Positions 8,015 to 15,150 of a stretch of DNA of 41,647 nucleotides are shown piece after piece. The notes under the pieces were generated by a model. It worked only from the letters and a program-made list of their open reading frames with translations, searched no databases and was not told the origin of the DNA. This DNA is from Holosporaceae bacterium (GTDB lineage: Bacteria; Pseudomonadota; Alphaproteobacteria; UBA3830), in contig JAITDT010000016.1 in the NCBI GenBank assembly GCA_031282425.1, forward strand, positions 1 through 41,647, read 5' to 3'. Positions within the stretch are counted from its first letter, which is position 1, and the number at the start of each line of letters is the position of its first letter. Made by a program: the position numbers and the translations under genes.

Positions 8015-8236
8015 CGAATCGACTCCGCTGTCTTGAGATGACCAAGTTTGAGCGTGAATTTTTGTTTTCAAATTATAGATTGCATCCTTCCCGTATCTTG
8101 CTATGTCTATTGAACAACCTGACGCGCAAAATCCTTCTGAACCATCAACACCAGAACACAAACTCGTCGATAAATGTCTTTAATTTGTGAAAGCAGAATC
8201 TCAATCCAACAGGCTGTTTTCACTGACTGATACGCT
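8015..8236. other. Gap after yqgE, no credible gene
   Basis: Decayed sequence between yqgE and the IS1595 remnant. A 26-codon frame at 8103-8183 opening MSIEQPDAQNPSEPSTPEH looks like the start of a hydrophilic protein cut off by a stop, and might be the N terminus of a gene destroyed by the adjacent insertion. There is no clear ribosome binding site and no database support. Confidence 0.3.
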
Positions 8237-8376
8237 TTAGATAAGCTCAATGGTTTGAAGGACGAAAGCTTTTTGCGGCATTTAAAAGAATACGAATTTC
8301 GATATAATAATAGAGATAGAAAACCCCTCTAAGATTTTGACAAAATTGTTCTTAAAAAGGAGATATTAGTCCAGAA
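8237..8376 (+). pseudogene. IS1595-like (ISXO2-type) transposase C-terminal remnant
   Basis: In one frame the sequence reads LDKLNGLKDESFLRHLKEYE then FRYNNRDRKPL, an in-frame TAA at 8330-8332, and DFDKIVLKKEILVQ. This is the C-terminal segment of ISXO2/IS1595-type DDE transposases, where the HLKExEFRxNxR motif follows the last catalytic residue. An internal stop and loss of the upstream two-thirds make it a fossil. A strong 10-bp inverted repeat follows at 8393-8425. Confidence 0.7.
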
Positions 8377-8392
8377 CTTTCCGCACTACAAC

Positions 8393-8425
8393 GAAGCTAC
8401 TACTGACCTATAAGATAGTAGCTTC
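8393..8425. repeat. Perfect 10-bp inverted repeat (hairpin)
   Basis: GAAGCTACTA (8393-8402) and TAGTAGCTTC (8416-8425) are exact reverse complements around a 13-base loop. No T-run follows on either strand, so it is not a textbook terminator. It may be a palindrome associated with the neighbouring insertion-sequence remnant. Confidence 0.6.
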
Positions 8426-8578
8426 TTGCGTAGCAATATGAAAACAATTCACCCATACTTTACTGAGTAGCCAACCACTCTCCAAACTGCCCTAGTATTT
8501 TCAGCATGTCTTCTAGAAATCATAATGTTTTTATGAAATATTGCAGCATATCCCGACACTGCAATTTCTTCGATCTTA

Positions 8579-9070
8579 TTAAGATACCTGACACCTTCGG
8601 GGCGGCTTCTCTGCTGGCTCTACTTGGGTTGGTGGTTGTGGCGGCTCTGCTTGAACTACTCGCGCTCCCCTTCCCTCCAGACGTTCTACTTCTGCATCAA
8701 CACATATCCATTGAAGACTGGGAAATTTAGCCTCAATAGTGCTACGGGACTTAGAAGCAACGCCATTCGAAACTTTTACTGCCTTGACCAATTCACACAG
8801 CTCTCTGCATCCAAGGACTAATTCTAATTCCTCAAATGTCCTAATGTGAAGTACTTCTAATCCCTCTGCAGACTCGATAGCCTTATCAAGCAAACCGCGC
8901 CTAAGGTTTCCCATGACATTATTTGATGCAGTTTTATCTGACAAATCTTGCTGCACGCGCGCCGCCATCCTACCAGGAAATCCACTGCTTGCTGGTATCA
9001 TACAATTACCATCTGTGAAAGGGCATAAAAGTACTGCAATAACAGCGCCTCCATATTTTTTAAGCTTCAT
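8579..9070 (-). CDS. Small secreted protein of unknown function
   Basis: A 163-aa protein I do not recognise. The first 21 residues, MKLKKYGGAVIAVLLCPFTDG, form a plausible Sec signal peptide. The middle is amphipathic-helical with VMGNLRRGLLDKAIESAEGL and LEVLHIRTFEELELVLGCRE. The last 30 residues are proline-rich (AEPPQPPTQVEPAEKPPRR). A strong ribosome binding site, GGAGATGAGAA, sits directly before the ATG, which supports a real gene. It stands alone between an insertion-sequence remnant and a divergent membrane-protein gene. An envelope or host-interaction protein is possible, but no motif shows this. Confidence 0.6.
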   Translation of the reverse strand: MKLKKYGGAVIAVLLCPFTDGNCMIPASSGFPGRMAARVQQDLSDKTASNNVMGNLRRGLLDKAIESAEGLEVLHIRTFEELELVLGCRELCELVKAVKVSNGVASKSRSTIEAKFPSLQWICVDAEVERLEGRGARVVQAEPPQPPTQVEPAEKPPRRCQVS

Positions 9071-9244
9071 TTCTCATCTCCATTATTAAGACTTTACACA
9101 AATATCAACACTTTTTTGATTTGTAAATATTAATTATTCGATAAAAATGAAAAAAACAATTTTTAGTAAATTTTAAATAATGAGGCTATGATTCGTTAAT
9201 AAAATATAAAGGATTTTTAGATATTTTGAAAAAAATCAACGATC

Positions 9245-11158
9245 GTGAAGAGAAAGTACGTGACTGCATGGTGGAGTAAAAATAAGCTCGAGATAACCAT
9301 CCTTTTATCGCTAGGAATGATTGTCGATACCAGATTCTATGGGCAAATATGCGGATCTTGTGTAACGTTTATGGATACGGACGATTACATGAGATTGGTT
9401 CGCATAAGAGATTTTTTTCTTCATCACGATCTGGCTAACACCGTTATATCTCGATGTAACGTTCCATTTGGATGCGACCTGCATTGGACGCGACTCTACG
9501 ATTTTTTTATAATTATTCCAGCATATATATTAAATATTTTTGCTGATTCTAATAAATCCATTGAATACGTGGGACTTCTGATTGGACCAGCCCTAAGAAG
9601 CATAACCACTATAACGCTTCTCAGCGTATGTCAAAAATTTATGAAAAAGAATAACGCATTTTTAACGACGGCGACATTTCCATGCCATCCGCTGATTTTC
9701 GGCATTAATCATTTCGGGCGACCGGATCATCACGCCTTCATAATGCTATTTATGGTCATTTATTTAAAAAGCATAATAGAGGTTGTGTTGACGAAATTCA
9801 ACGGTGAAAATTTATATCTAAAACCTGCAATAGTTGCCACGTTGTGCGTTTGGATTTCTCCAGAAACGTTAATTCCTATCCTCCTAACAGATGGAATTTT
9901 GTTCATTTACGCATTTAGTGACATGGAGAAGCTAAAATTTCTTCATATGAAAAATACATTGATAGCATGCGGCGTCGGAATGATAGCATTTTTTTCTTCC
10001 CATCAGATGTTTAGCTATGTTCTGACTGCATGTATTTTGCTAATGGTGGTAGTACCTTATGCAACTACCACAAATTGGTACCAGCAAAATCGAATTTTGA
10101 AATATTGGCATATTGTTGTAATTACCTTAATGCTATATCTATGCCCTCTTATCGCTCCTGTCGAGTATGATAAAATATCCGCCGTGCATGTATTTTTGTT
10201 CGTCTGTAGCGCCGTTTATTTTGGCATTGGCATAGCACATTGCCGACTAGAGTTGAAACGCCGAACAGTGTTGTCCGCAGTTTGGTTTGTGATTATAGCA
10301 ACTGTGTTTTTATTTTTGTATCCGAAGTTTTTTAGTGGCATGAGCGCAAACATCGACGACTATGTAAAGGAAATCTGGCTGAATGAAGTTAGAGAGCTCC
10401 AATCGCCACTTGCTGGGAGTGGAAAGGTTGATTTCCTGATCTATTGCGTTATTCTGGTCATATCGATCGGCAGTAAAGTCACAAGATTACTATCTCAAAA
10501 GCGCGCCGTTGCAGATATAATCTGGTACATTCTGATGGGTAATGCCGCTATCTATACTATTTTAGCGGCTATGGCGTATAGAATGCAACCCTACGCGATA
10601 TTATTTGGACTGCCGATAATTGTTGATTTCGCCGTAAATGGCGATTTTGGGAAGTCTATTCATCGTTTGTGGCGAGTGGTAGGAGCTCTTTTTCTTACTA
10701 CATTCTTTTTATTCCTTACCGGATTTTTCAGCGACTCTGCCTGCTCAAAAAGCGTGTCGCGCGCCTATACTCCGAGGGAATTATTCGAATTAATTGATAA
10801 TTTAAGTCAAACACCAGCAGTAATAATGGCTTGTATCGACGACGGCCCCGCATTGCTATATCACACAAAACATAGCGTAGTTGGCGCTCCGTATCATCGC
10901 CAAGAAAGAGGAATAATTTCTTCTCATAAAATTATGGATGCTAAATACGATGAAGAAACAGTAAAATCCATCCTAAAATCGACCGGCAGCTCATATATTT
11001 TTATAAAAAAATATTTGTATGACAAAAAGCGCTCAAAACCCGAAAGTCTTGCTCAGATGCTCATCAACAACAACTGCCCCGACTGGATTAACATTCTAAA
11101 ACTACCGCAGCGTTTCAGCGATGTTATCATAGCTAAAATCGACCAGGAAAAGCTTTAG
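9245..11158 (+). CDS. GT-C-like polytopic membrane protein (STT3/PMT-like glycosyltransferase candidate)
   Basis: A 637-aa protein with at least ten hydrophobic segments and a soluble C-terminal domain (about residues 510-637). The first extracytoplasmic loop contains MDTDDYMRLVRIRDFF (residues 43-58) and DLHWTRLYD (78-86). GRPDHHA follows at 158-164. Acidic residues in the first loop and a later D-H-H cluster are the pattern of GT-C glycosyltransferases that use lipid-linked sugars, and a related alphaproteobacterial membrane family carries the same D-D-x-M-R and H-W-S/T-R-L motifs. Substrate is unknown; LPS, glycoprotein or lipid modification are options. The GTG start at 9245 has no strong ribosome binding site, so the start is uncertain. 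It overlaps the convergent gene by 4 bases. Confidence 0.7.
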   Translation: MKRKYVTAWWSKNKLEITILLSLGMIVDTRFYGQICGSCVTFMDTDDYMRLVRIRDFFLHHDLANTVISRCNVPFGCDLHWTRLYDFFIIIPAYILNIFADSNKSIEYVGLLIGPALRSITTITLLSVCQKFMKKNNAFLTTATFPCHPLIFGINHFGRPDHHAFIMLFMVIYLKSIIEVVLTKFNGENLYLKPAIVATLCVWISPETLIPILLTDGILFIYAFSDMEKLKFLHMKNTLIACGVGMIAFFSSHQMFSYVLTACILLMVVVPYATTTNWYQQNRILKYWHIVVITLMLYLCPLIAPVEYDKISAVHVFLFVCSAVYFGIGIAHCRLELKRRTVLSAVWFVIIATVFLFLYPKFFSGMSANIDDYVKEIWLNEVRELQSPLAGSGKVDFLIYCVILVISIGSKVTRLLSQKRAVADIIWYILMGNAAIYTILAAMAYRMQPYAILFGLPIIVDFAVNGDFGKSIHRLWRVVGALFLTTFFLFLTGFFSDSACSKSVSRAYTPRELFELIDNLSQTPAVIMACIDDGPALLYHTKHSVVGAPYHRQERGIISSHKIMDAKYDEETVKSILKSTGSSYIFIKKYLYDKKRSKPESLAQMLINNNCPDWINILKLPQRFSDVIIAKIDQEKL

Positions 11159-11859
11159 ATATTCCTAATAAACAAGATTCTCACCGCTATCCGGTTTGGC
11201 TTGGCGTCATATTTCCAGTTGTCTAATTGTTTGTCATTATCTTTCGAGGTAATAGACATTCTTATATCTCCGCGAATGCTCCATTTGAAATTTATCATTT
11301 GCTCTACTCCAACGCCTACTGTCGGATAGTAAGAGCCGAACGTTCCTCGATGATCGCTGGTTTTACTAATAACTTGTCCCTGAATCCTCGCTACTCCAAT
11401 GGTGACATACGCCAAAGCCCCTTGGAGTGAAAAAAGACACCCGGGACGTATATCCAAATTCATACCCAGAGCGGAACAGTGGCGAAGACCAACCTTTCCA
11501 CTGGTGTGAAAGGACTCCCCTCCGCCAAACCTTCTAAAGATTTCCATCTCTATTCCGATGTAGTCCCTCTTATGGAATGCAGAACCAAACCCGGCAAGCA
11601 CAGAAACATCCATTTGACTACCAGATCTGCTGAAATCTATCCGATCTTCGCCCGTCTTTTCGGCATTCAACTTATGAGATATACGCGATACAGCAAGACC
11701 TCCACCAAGATACGCCCCACCAATTCGCCGCTCCGGCTCACCAAGCAGTAAAAAGTCCCCACCTTCTGCGGCATCACCTACTGGCTGTTGAGATGCACCT
11801 ACAAATGCTGCATCTGAAACTGTCGAAATCAAAAGCATCAGCCATATCAACTTTTTCAT
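11155..11859 (-). CDS. Outer-membrane beta-barrel protein, porin/Omp25-like
   Basis: A 234-aa protein with signal peptide MKLIWL-type start (MKKLIWLMLLISTVSDAAF) and an alternating-hydrophobic, glycine-rich body such as GGAYLGGGLAVSRISHKL, SVLAGFGSAFHKRDYIGIEM and YYPTVGVGVEQM, typical of small eight-stranded surface barrels. It ends RIAVRILFIRNI, not in the usual aromatic residue. The internal methionine at 11859 is preferred over the far-upstream ATG at 11907 because it starts a clean signal peptide. No exact family is claimed. Confidence 0.7.
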   Translation of the reverse strand: MKKLIWLMLLISTVSDAAFVGASQQPVGDAAEGGDFLLLGEPERRIGGAYLGGGLAVSRISHKLNAEKTGEDRIDFSRSGSQMDVSVLAGFGSAFHKRDYIGIEMEIFRRFGGGESFHTSGKVGLRHCSALGMNLDIRPGCLFSLQGALAYVTIGVARIQGQVISKTSDHRGTFGSYYPTVGVGVEQMINFKWSIRGDIRMSITSKDNDKQLDNWKYDAKPNRIAVRILFIRNI

Positions 11860-11938
11860 GCAACACACCATCTTTAAAAACGCTTTCCAATGAACGAAAA
11901 TCGCCAATTTCGTAGATGCTTAGCCGTTTTTAGACACC

Positions 11939-12211
11939 CTAGTTCACGGAGTCCTTCAAATTTTTACCAGGCTTAAACCGTACAGATTTGCGCGGCGGAA
12001 TATCAATAGCAACGCCTGTTTTGAAATTTCGCCCACTCCGGCCGGCAGTTTTCCTGACGGAAAAGCTACCAAACCCAACGAGAACGACGTCATCGCCTTT
12101 CCCTAAGGTCTCTTCCATGGTTGTGATGAGGGAATTGACGGCCCTTTCAGTATCCGACTTTGTCAATCCACTATTTTTCGACACCGCATCAATTAGCTCA
12201 GATTTATTCAT
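11939..12211 (-). CDS. hup: DNA-binding protein HU
   Basis: A 90-aa histone-like protein. It opens MNKSELIDAVSKNSGLTKSD, contains the dimer-core segment VGFGSFSVRKTAGRSGRN and the DNA-contacting arm IPPRKSVRFKPGKNLKDSV, all standard HU/IHF features. HU bends DNA and contributes to nucleoid structure and replication initiation. The start at 12211 is set by GGAGAG four bases upstream and by the family length; an ATG 48 bases further upstream would add a non-conserved tail. It appears to be transcribed alone. IHF subunits share this fold, but the sequence has no IHF-specific extension. Confidence 0.93.
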   Translation of the reverse strand: MNKSELIDAVSKNSGLTKSDTERAVNSLITTMEETLGKGDDVVLVGFGSFSVRKTAGRSGRNFKTGVAIDIPPRKSVRFKPGKNLKDSVN

Positions 12212-12310
12212 AACACTCTCCAATCTTCCGTTCCAAGATTTTGAATGGTTTTCATTCAAAATGCAATAGCCTTTTTCACTAAAAAATCAAAAAAGTTTGA
12301 AATTATAGGC

Positions 12311-13312
12311 TCATTCTTTGAAAAAACTTATTTTCATGGCTTCTTTTACCTCTTGTAGTGTCGTTTGAGCAATATCTCTTGCCTTCTTTGTTCCCTCAAA
12401 GCATATTTCCAATAAATTTTTTTTGGACAATGTTTCTCTTTTTTCGCGTATTGGTTTTATTTTTTTCTGCAGAATATCGTTTAGAAGCGATTTTAAAACA
12501 ACATCTCCAAGTCCTCCTTGGGCGTACTTTTTTTTCAAAGAAGCAATCTCATCCTTTTCCTTATAAAACGCATCGAGATACGTGAACACAACGTTTCCTT
12601 CGACTTTTCCAGGATCTGATACTCTTATATGATCTGGATCTGTAAACATAGAATAAACTTTGTCATGAATGACCTGTGGTAAATCATTTAAAAAAATAGC
12701 ATTGTTCAAAGACTTACTGGCTTTAGCTTTTCCATCTATTCCCACCAACCGTTTAACGTTGCTCAGATGCGCCTTAGATTCCTTCAGACAATCAGTATTA
12801 TATATCCGATTGAACTTTCGAACAATTTCGTTTGATAACTCAATCATAGGAAGTTGATCCTCTCCGACGGGCACTAAATCTGCCCGGAAAGCGGTAATAT
12901 CCGCCGTCTGACTTATAGGATAGCACAAAAACCCAGCCGGAATAGATTCGCCAAAGCTCTTTTGAGCTATCTCAGCTTTAACGGTTGGATTTCGCTCCAA
13001 TCGAGAAATGGACGTTAGATTCATGTAGTACGCCGTCAATTCCGCCAATGCCGGAATTTGGGACTGAATAAATATGGTCGTCAATTCCGGTTCTATCCCT
13101 ACGGCGATGTAATCGGCAACGACCTCTAGCATATTATTCATTACTTTTTGAGGATTTTCAAAGTAATCGGTAAGGGCCTGTACGTCTGCAACCATAACAT
13201 ACTGATCACTGGAGAATTGCAGCGCAACTCTACTTTCAAGAGATCCTACCAGATGCCCCAGGTGCAAACTTCCCGTTGGTCGATCTCCCGTGAGAACTAT
13301 TTTCCTGGTCAT
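12311..13312 (-). CDS. trpS: Tryptophan--tRNA ligase
   Basis: A 333-aa class I synthetase that charges tRNA-Trp. The HIGH-type motif appears as GSLHLGHLVG (residues 14-23) after TGDRPT. The second motif reads GKAKASKSLNNAI near residue 195, that is KASKS in place of the common KMSKS. DLVPVGEDQLPMIELSNEIV is the conserved middle motif. The TGDRPTG opening places it in the TrpRS subgroup with this longer first loop, unlike E. coli TrpRS which begins GVQPSG. tRNA-Leu lies 15 bases upstream on the same strand, so the two may share a transcript. Confidence 0.93.
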   Translation of the reverse strand: MTRKIVLTGDRPTGSLHLGHLVGSLESRVALQFSSDQYVMVADVQALTDYFENPQKVMNNMLEVVADYIAVGIEPELTTIFIQSQIPALAELTAYYMNLTSISRLERNPTVKAEIAQKSFGESIPAGFLCYPISQTADITAFRADLVPVGEDQLPMIELSNEIVRKFNRIYNTDCLKESKAHLSNVKRLVGIDGKAKASKSLNNAIFLNDLPQVIHDKVYSMFTDPDHIRVSDPGKVEGNVVFTYLDAFYKEKDEIASLKKKYAQGGLGDVVLKSLLNDILQKKIKPIREKRETLSKKNLLEICFEGTKKARDIAQTTLQEVKEAMKISFFKE

Positions 13313-13327
13313 TATACATTTCCACTA

Positions 13328-13414
13328 TGGTACCCCCGGAGGGACTTGAACCCCCACGTTCTTACGAACAACAGATTTTGAGTCTGTCGCGTCTACCAAT
13401 TCCGCCACGGAGGC
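13328..13414 (-). tRNA. tRNA-Leu (anticodon CAA)
   Basis: On the minus strand the gene starts GCCTCCG and ends CGGGGGT-A-CCA, so CCA is encoded. The anticodon stem-loop is CAGA-CTCAAAA-TCTG, giving anticodon CAA (reads UUG). A long variable arm with GTTCGTAAGAAC marks it as a class II tRNA, and GGGGTTCAAGTCCC is the T arm. The G1-T72 acceptor end is a weak pair. It lies directly before trpS. Confidence 0.95.
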
Positions 13415-13447
13415 AATATCTAGCTATATACAAAAGCTTAGAAAAAC

Positions 13448-13485
13448 AATCAAGGAATTTCGGCACAATCCCTTGATTTTTTTTT
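13448..13485 (+). terminator. Terminator-like hairpin with nine T, not behind any recognised gene
   Basis: AATCAAGG (13448-13455) pairs perfectly with CCTTGATT (13471-13478) and the T-run covers 13477-13485. It has textbook rho-independent form on the plus strand, but no plus-strand gene lies upstream: tRNA-Leu is on the other strand 34 bases away. The minus strand also has TGTTTTT after the stem, so it might work in either direction. rpmH starts 45 bases downstream. Confidence 0.6.
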
Positions 13486-13529
13486 CATTAACGGTAGGAT
13501 ACGTCTATTGATGTGATGTAGAGGGAGTT

Positions 13530-13661
13530 ATGGCTAAGCCAACTTATAACCCCAGCAAGTTAGTTCGCAAACGGAGACATGGTTTTCGAATTCGCACAGC
13601 TGCTGGTGGACGCATACTGAGAGCCCGTAGAGCACATGGTCGCGCTCGATTGTCCGCATAA
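13530..13661 (+). CDS. rpmH: 50S ribosomal protein L34
   Basis: A 43-aa, very arginine-rich protein beginning [20 protein letters not shown] and ending [10 protein letters not shown], matching L34 over its whole length (usually 44-46 aa). The ATG at 13530 follows the ribosome binding site GAGGGAG. It is too short for routine ORF calling and easily missed. rnpA begins 43 bases after the stop, the widespread rpmH-rnpA arrangement, so L34 and the RNase P protein are probably co-transcribed. Confidence 0.95.
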   Translation: MAKPTYNPSKLVRKRRHGFRIRTAAGGRILRARRAHGRARLSA

Positions 13662-13704
13662 ATTACTTGTATCCTATAAAGCTAGGATGAATTGAGTGTA
13701 ATTC

Positions 13705-14070
13705 TTGAAAAAGAGTTTTAGAATCAGAAGGCGAGCCGACTTTGTTAGAGTATCGCAGCAGGGTTTTTATTGGCGGACGAATTCTGTAGTCGTGCAATGC
13801 TGTTTTAATAATTTGAACACATACAGAGTTGGGGTAACAGCCTCCAAAAGGGTTGGCAACGCGGTAGTTCGCAATCGCTGCAAGCGCAGAATCCGAGCCG
13901 TTGCTGACGCAATCCTTGACGGCTTAGCTATTGTGGGTGTCGATTATGTTTTCATTGCAAGAAGATCGACTTACAATGTTAAATGGGCGTTGCTGATAGA
14001 GGATACAATCTCCTCCATACGGTTCTTGAACAATAGAGTCTTGAAATGCAAAAGCTTTTGTCGCTTTTAA
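13705..14070 (+). CDS. rnpA: Ribonuclease P protein component
   Basis: A 121-aa basic protein that assists the RNase P RNA in 5' maturation of tRNAs. It opens MKKSFRIRRRADFVRVSQQG and carries the family signature ASKRVGNAVVRNRCKRRIR (the RNR motif that binds RNA and metal). It starts with TTG at 13705, as no ATG fits; GAGTG lies at workable spacing. The last 25 bases overlap yidD, so translation of the two is probably coupled. Order rpmH-rnpA-yidD is conserved in bacteria. Confidence 0.93.
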   Translation: MKKSFRIRRRADFVRVSQQGFYWRTNSVVVQCCFNNLNTYRVGVTASKRVGNAVVRNRCKRRIRAVADAILDGLAIVGVDYVFIARRSTYNVKWALLIEDTISSIRFLNNRVLKCKSFCRF

Positions 14071-14252
14071 TTCGTATTTATCAAAAAACATTATCCTGTT
14101 ATCTGAAATCCCAATGCAAGTTTTATCCCACTTGTTCAGAGTACGCGCTCCTATCCATAAGAAAATACGGCGCGTTGCGGGGAAGTCTTAAAGCTGTATC
14201 CCGCCTTGCGCGCTGCAACCCATTTTTCCGAGGAAATGTAGATTTTCCATAA
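14046..14252 (+). CDS. yidD: Membrane protein insertion efficiency factor YidD
   Basis: A 68-aa protein with the YidD signature: amphipathic start LLSLLIRIYQKTLS, the cysteine-containing core CKFYPTCSEYALLSIRKYG and the closing RLARCNPF. YidD assists insertion of inner-membrane proteins by YidC. It overlaps rnpA by 25 bases in another frame. The yidC gene that usually follows is not in this place; instead a methyltransferase gene with its own promoter follows after 119 bases. Confidence 0.92.
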   Translation: MQKLLSLLIRIYQKTLSCYLKSQCKFYPTCSEYALLSIRKYGALRGSLKAVSRLARCNPFFRGNVDFP

Positions 14253-14313
14253 TGATGCGGTTCGGATGTACGGACAGCAAATGTCAAGATTCTGAAAAAA
14301 CATGATTCTAGAT

Positions 14314-14342
14314 TTGTATTGTGCAGCGATTTTTGATATAAA
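14314..14342 (+). promoter_or_regulatory. Candidate promoter of the methyltransferase gene
   Basis: TTGTAT (14314-14319) and TATAAA (14337-14342) are separated by 17 bases, ending 29 bases before the ATG at 14372. The -10 is close to consensus and the -35 weak. It suggests the methyltransferase gene is transcribed separately from rpmH-rnpA-yidD. Confidence 0.45.
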
Positions 14343-14371
14343 ATAATGAGATAGATTGATTGTGGTGATTT

Positions 14372-15115
14372 ATGGATTTTTTGCATAATCTTGCGAAAGT
14401 AACAAAAGAATTAAATGGGCTTTCTGTGGTAAAGGCGCTTAATCGTGCAATACGAAAGATTTCGGCGTGTACGCATCATTTCCAACATATCATCGAATGG
14501 GAAACTGCCCCCCCCCCCCCTCCTGAATGGTACGATCACTTTCTTAATCAGCATTGGAATTGGGCAGGCGGCATGCCTTGGGAGAGAGGGTTTTTCTCGG
14601 CGTTAGCACTTAAAAAAGGAGGACGAGCTCTTGAATTGTGCTGTGGTGACGGATTTAACGCGCATAATTTCTATGCCGACCATCTAAGTAAAATAGTAGC
14701 GGTTGATTTTGATGAGTTGGCCATCAAACATGCGAAAAAAAATTTTGTTAACCCGAAAATAAGCTACGAAGTTTGCGATATAAGAACTTCGCTTCCTTCC
14801 GGACTATTTGATAACATAATCTGGGATGGTGCGATTGAGCATTTCACTGAAGCAGAAATTGCGAAGCTCATTGCTAATATCAAAAAATGCCTTACAAGAG
14901 ACGGAATTTTATCCGGTTATACTATCGTAGAAAAGCCCGATGGAACAAAGTCGCATCATGAACATGAGTATGAGTTTTCTTCTAAAGAGGATTTAAAAAG
15001 ATTTTTTTCTCCGCATTTTAAAAGAGTACAAATCTTTGAAACATTTTCTTCGGATCGTCACAATTTATATTTTTACGCATCGAACAGAACTCATCTTCCT
15101 CTTGATTCCGATTAA
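14372..15115 (+). CDS. Class I SAM-dependent methyltransferase with in-frame poly-C tract
   Basis: A 247-aa protein with a Rossmann methyltransferase core: motif I LELCCGDGFNAHNFY (residues 87-101), the acidic loop VAVDFDELAIKHAKKNF, motif II-like YEVCDIRTSLPSGLFDNIIW and post-motif AIEHFTEAEIAKLI. It resembles bacterial methyltransferases of small molecules or sugars; no closer substrate can be read. The unusual feature is a run of 13 C at 14508-14520, coding Ala-Pro4 and the first bases of a fifth proline codon, just before the conserved EWYDHFLNQHWNW segment. With 13 C the frame is open; a gain or loss of one C would truncate the protein before the catalytic core. Moderately confident of the fold, not of the substrate. 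Confidence 0.82.
   Translation: MDFLHNLAKVTKELNGLSVVKALNRAIRKISACTHHFQHIIEWETAPPPPPEWYDHFLNQHWNWAGGMPWERGFFSALALKKGGRALELCCGDGFNAHNFYADHLSKIVAVDFDELAIKHAKKNFVNPKISYEVCDIRTSLPSGLFDNIIWDGAIEHFTEAEIAKLIANIKKCLTRDGILSGYTIVEKPDGTKSHHEHEYEFSSKEDLKRFFSPHFKRVQIFETFSSDRHNLYFYASNRTHLPLDSD
14508..14520 (+). repeat. Homopolymer run of 13 C inside a coding sequence
   Basis: Thirteen consecutive C in an otherwise AT-rich gene, at codons 46-50 of the methyltransferase. Runs of this length are prone to slipped-strand mispairing and are the hallmark of phase-variable genes in other bacteria. Assembly error in run length is also possible, since homopolymers are hard to sequence. Confidence 0.95.
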
Positions 15116-15150
15116 TATTATAAATTCTGCCAGAAATACCAACTGGGCAA

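Noticed and set aside
8461-8505. Minus-strand 14-residue frame MLKILGQFGEWLATQ
   Set aside because: Too short, no start signal; might be a fragment of a lost gene but cannot be supported.
8506-8730. Plus-strand frame with a leucine-rich hydrophobic segment
   Set aside because: Antisense to the proline-rich tail of the secreted protein gene at 8579-9070, which has the better start and ribosome binding site.
11155-11158. Convergent 4-base overlap of the GT-C-like gene and the barrel-protein gene
   Set aside because: Ordinary for a compact genome; not reported as a finding.
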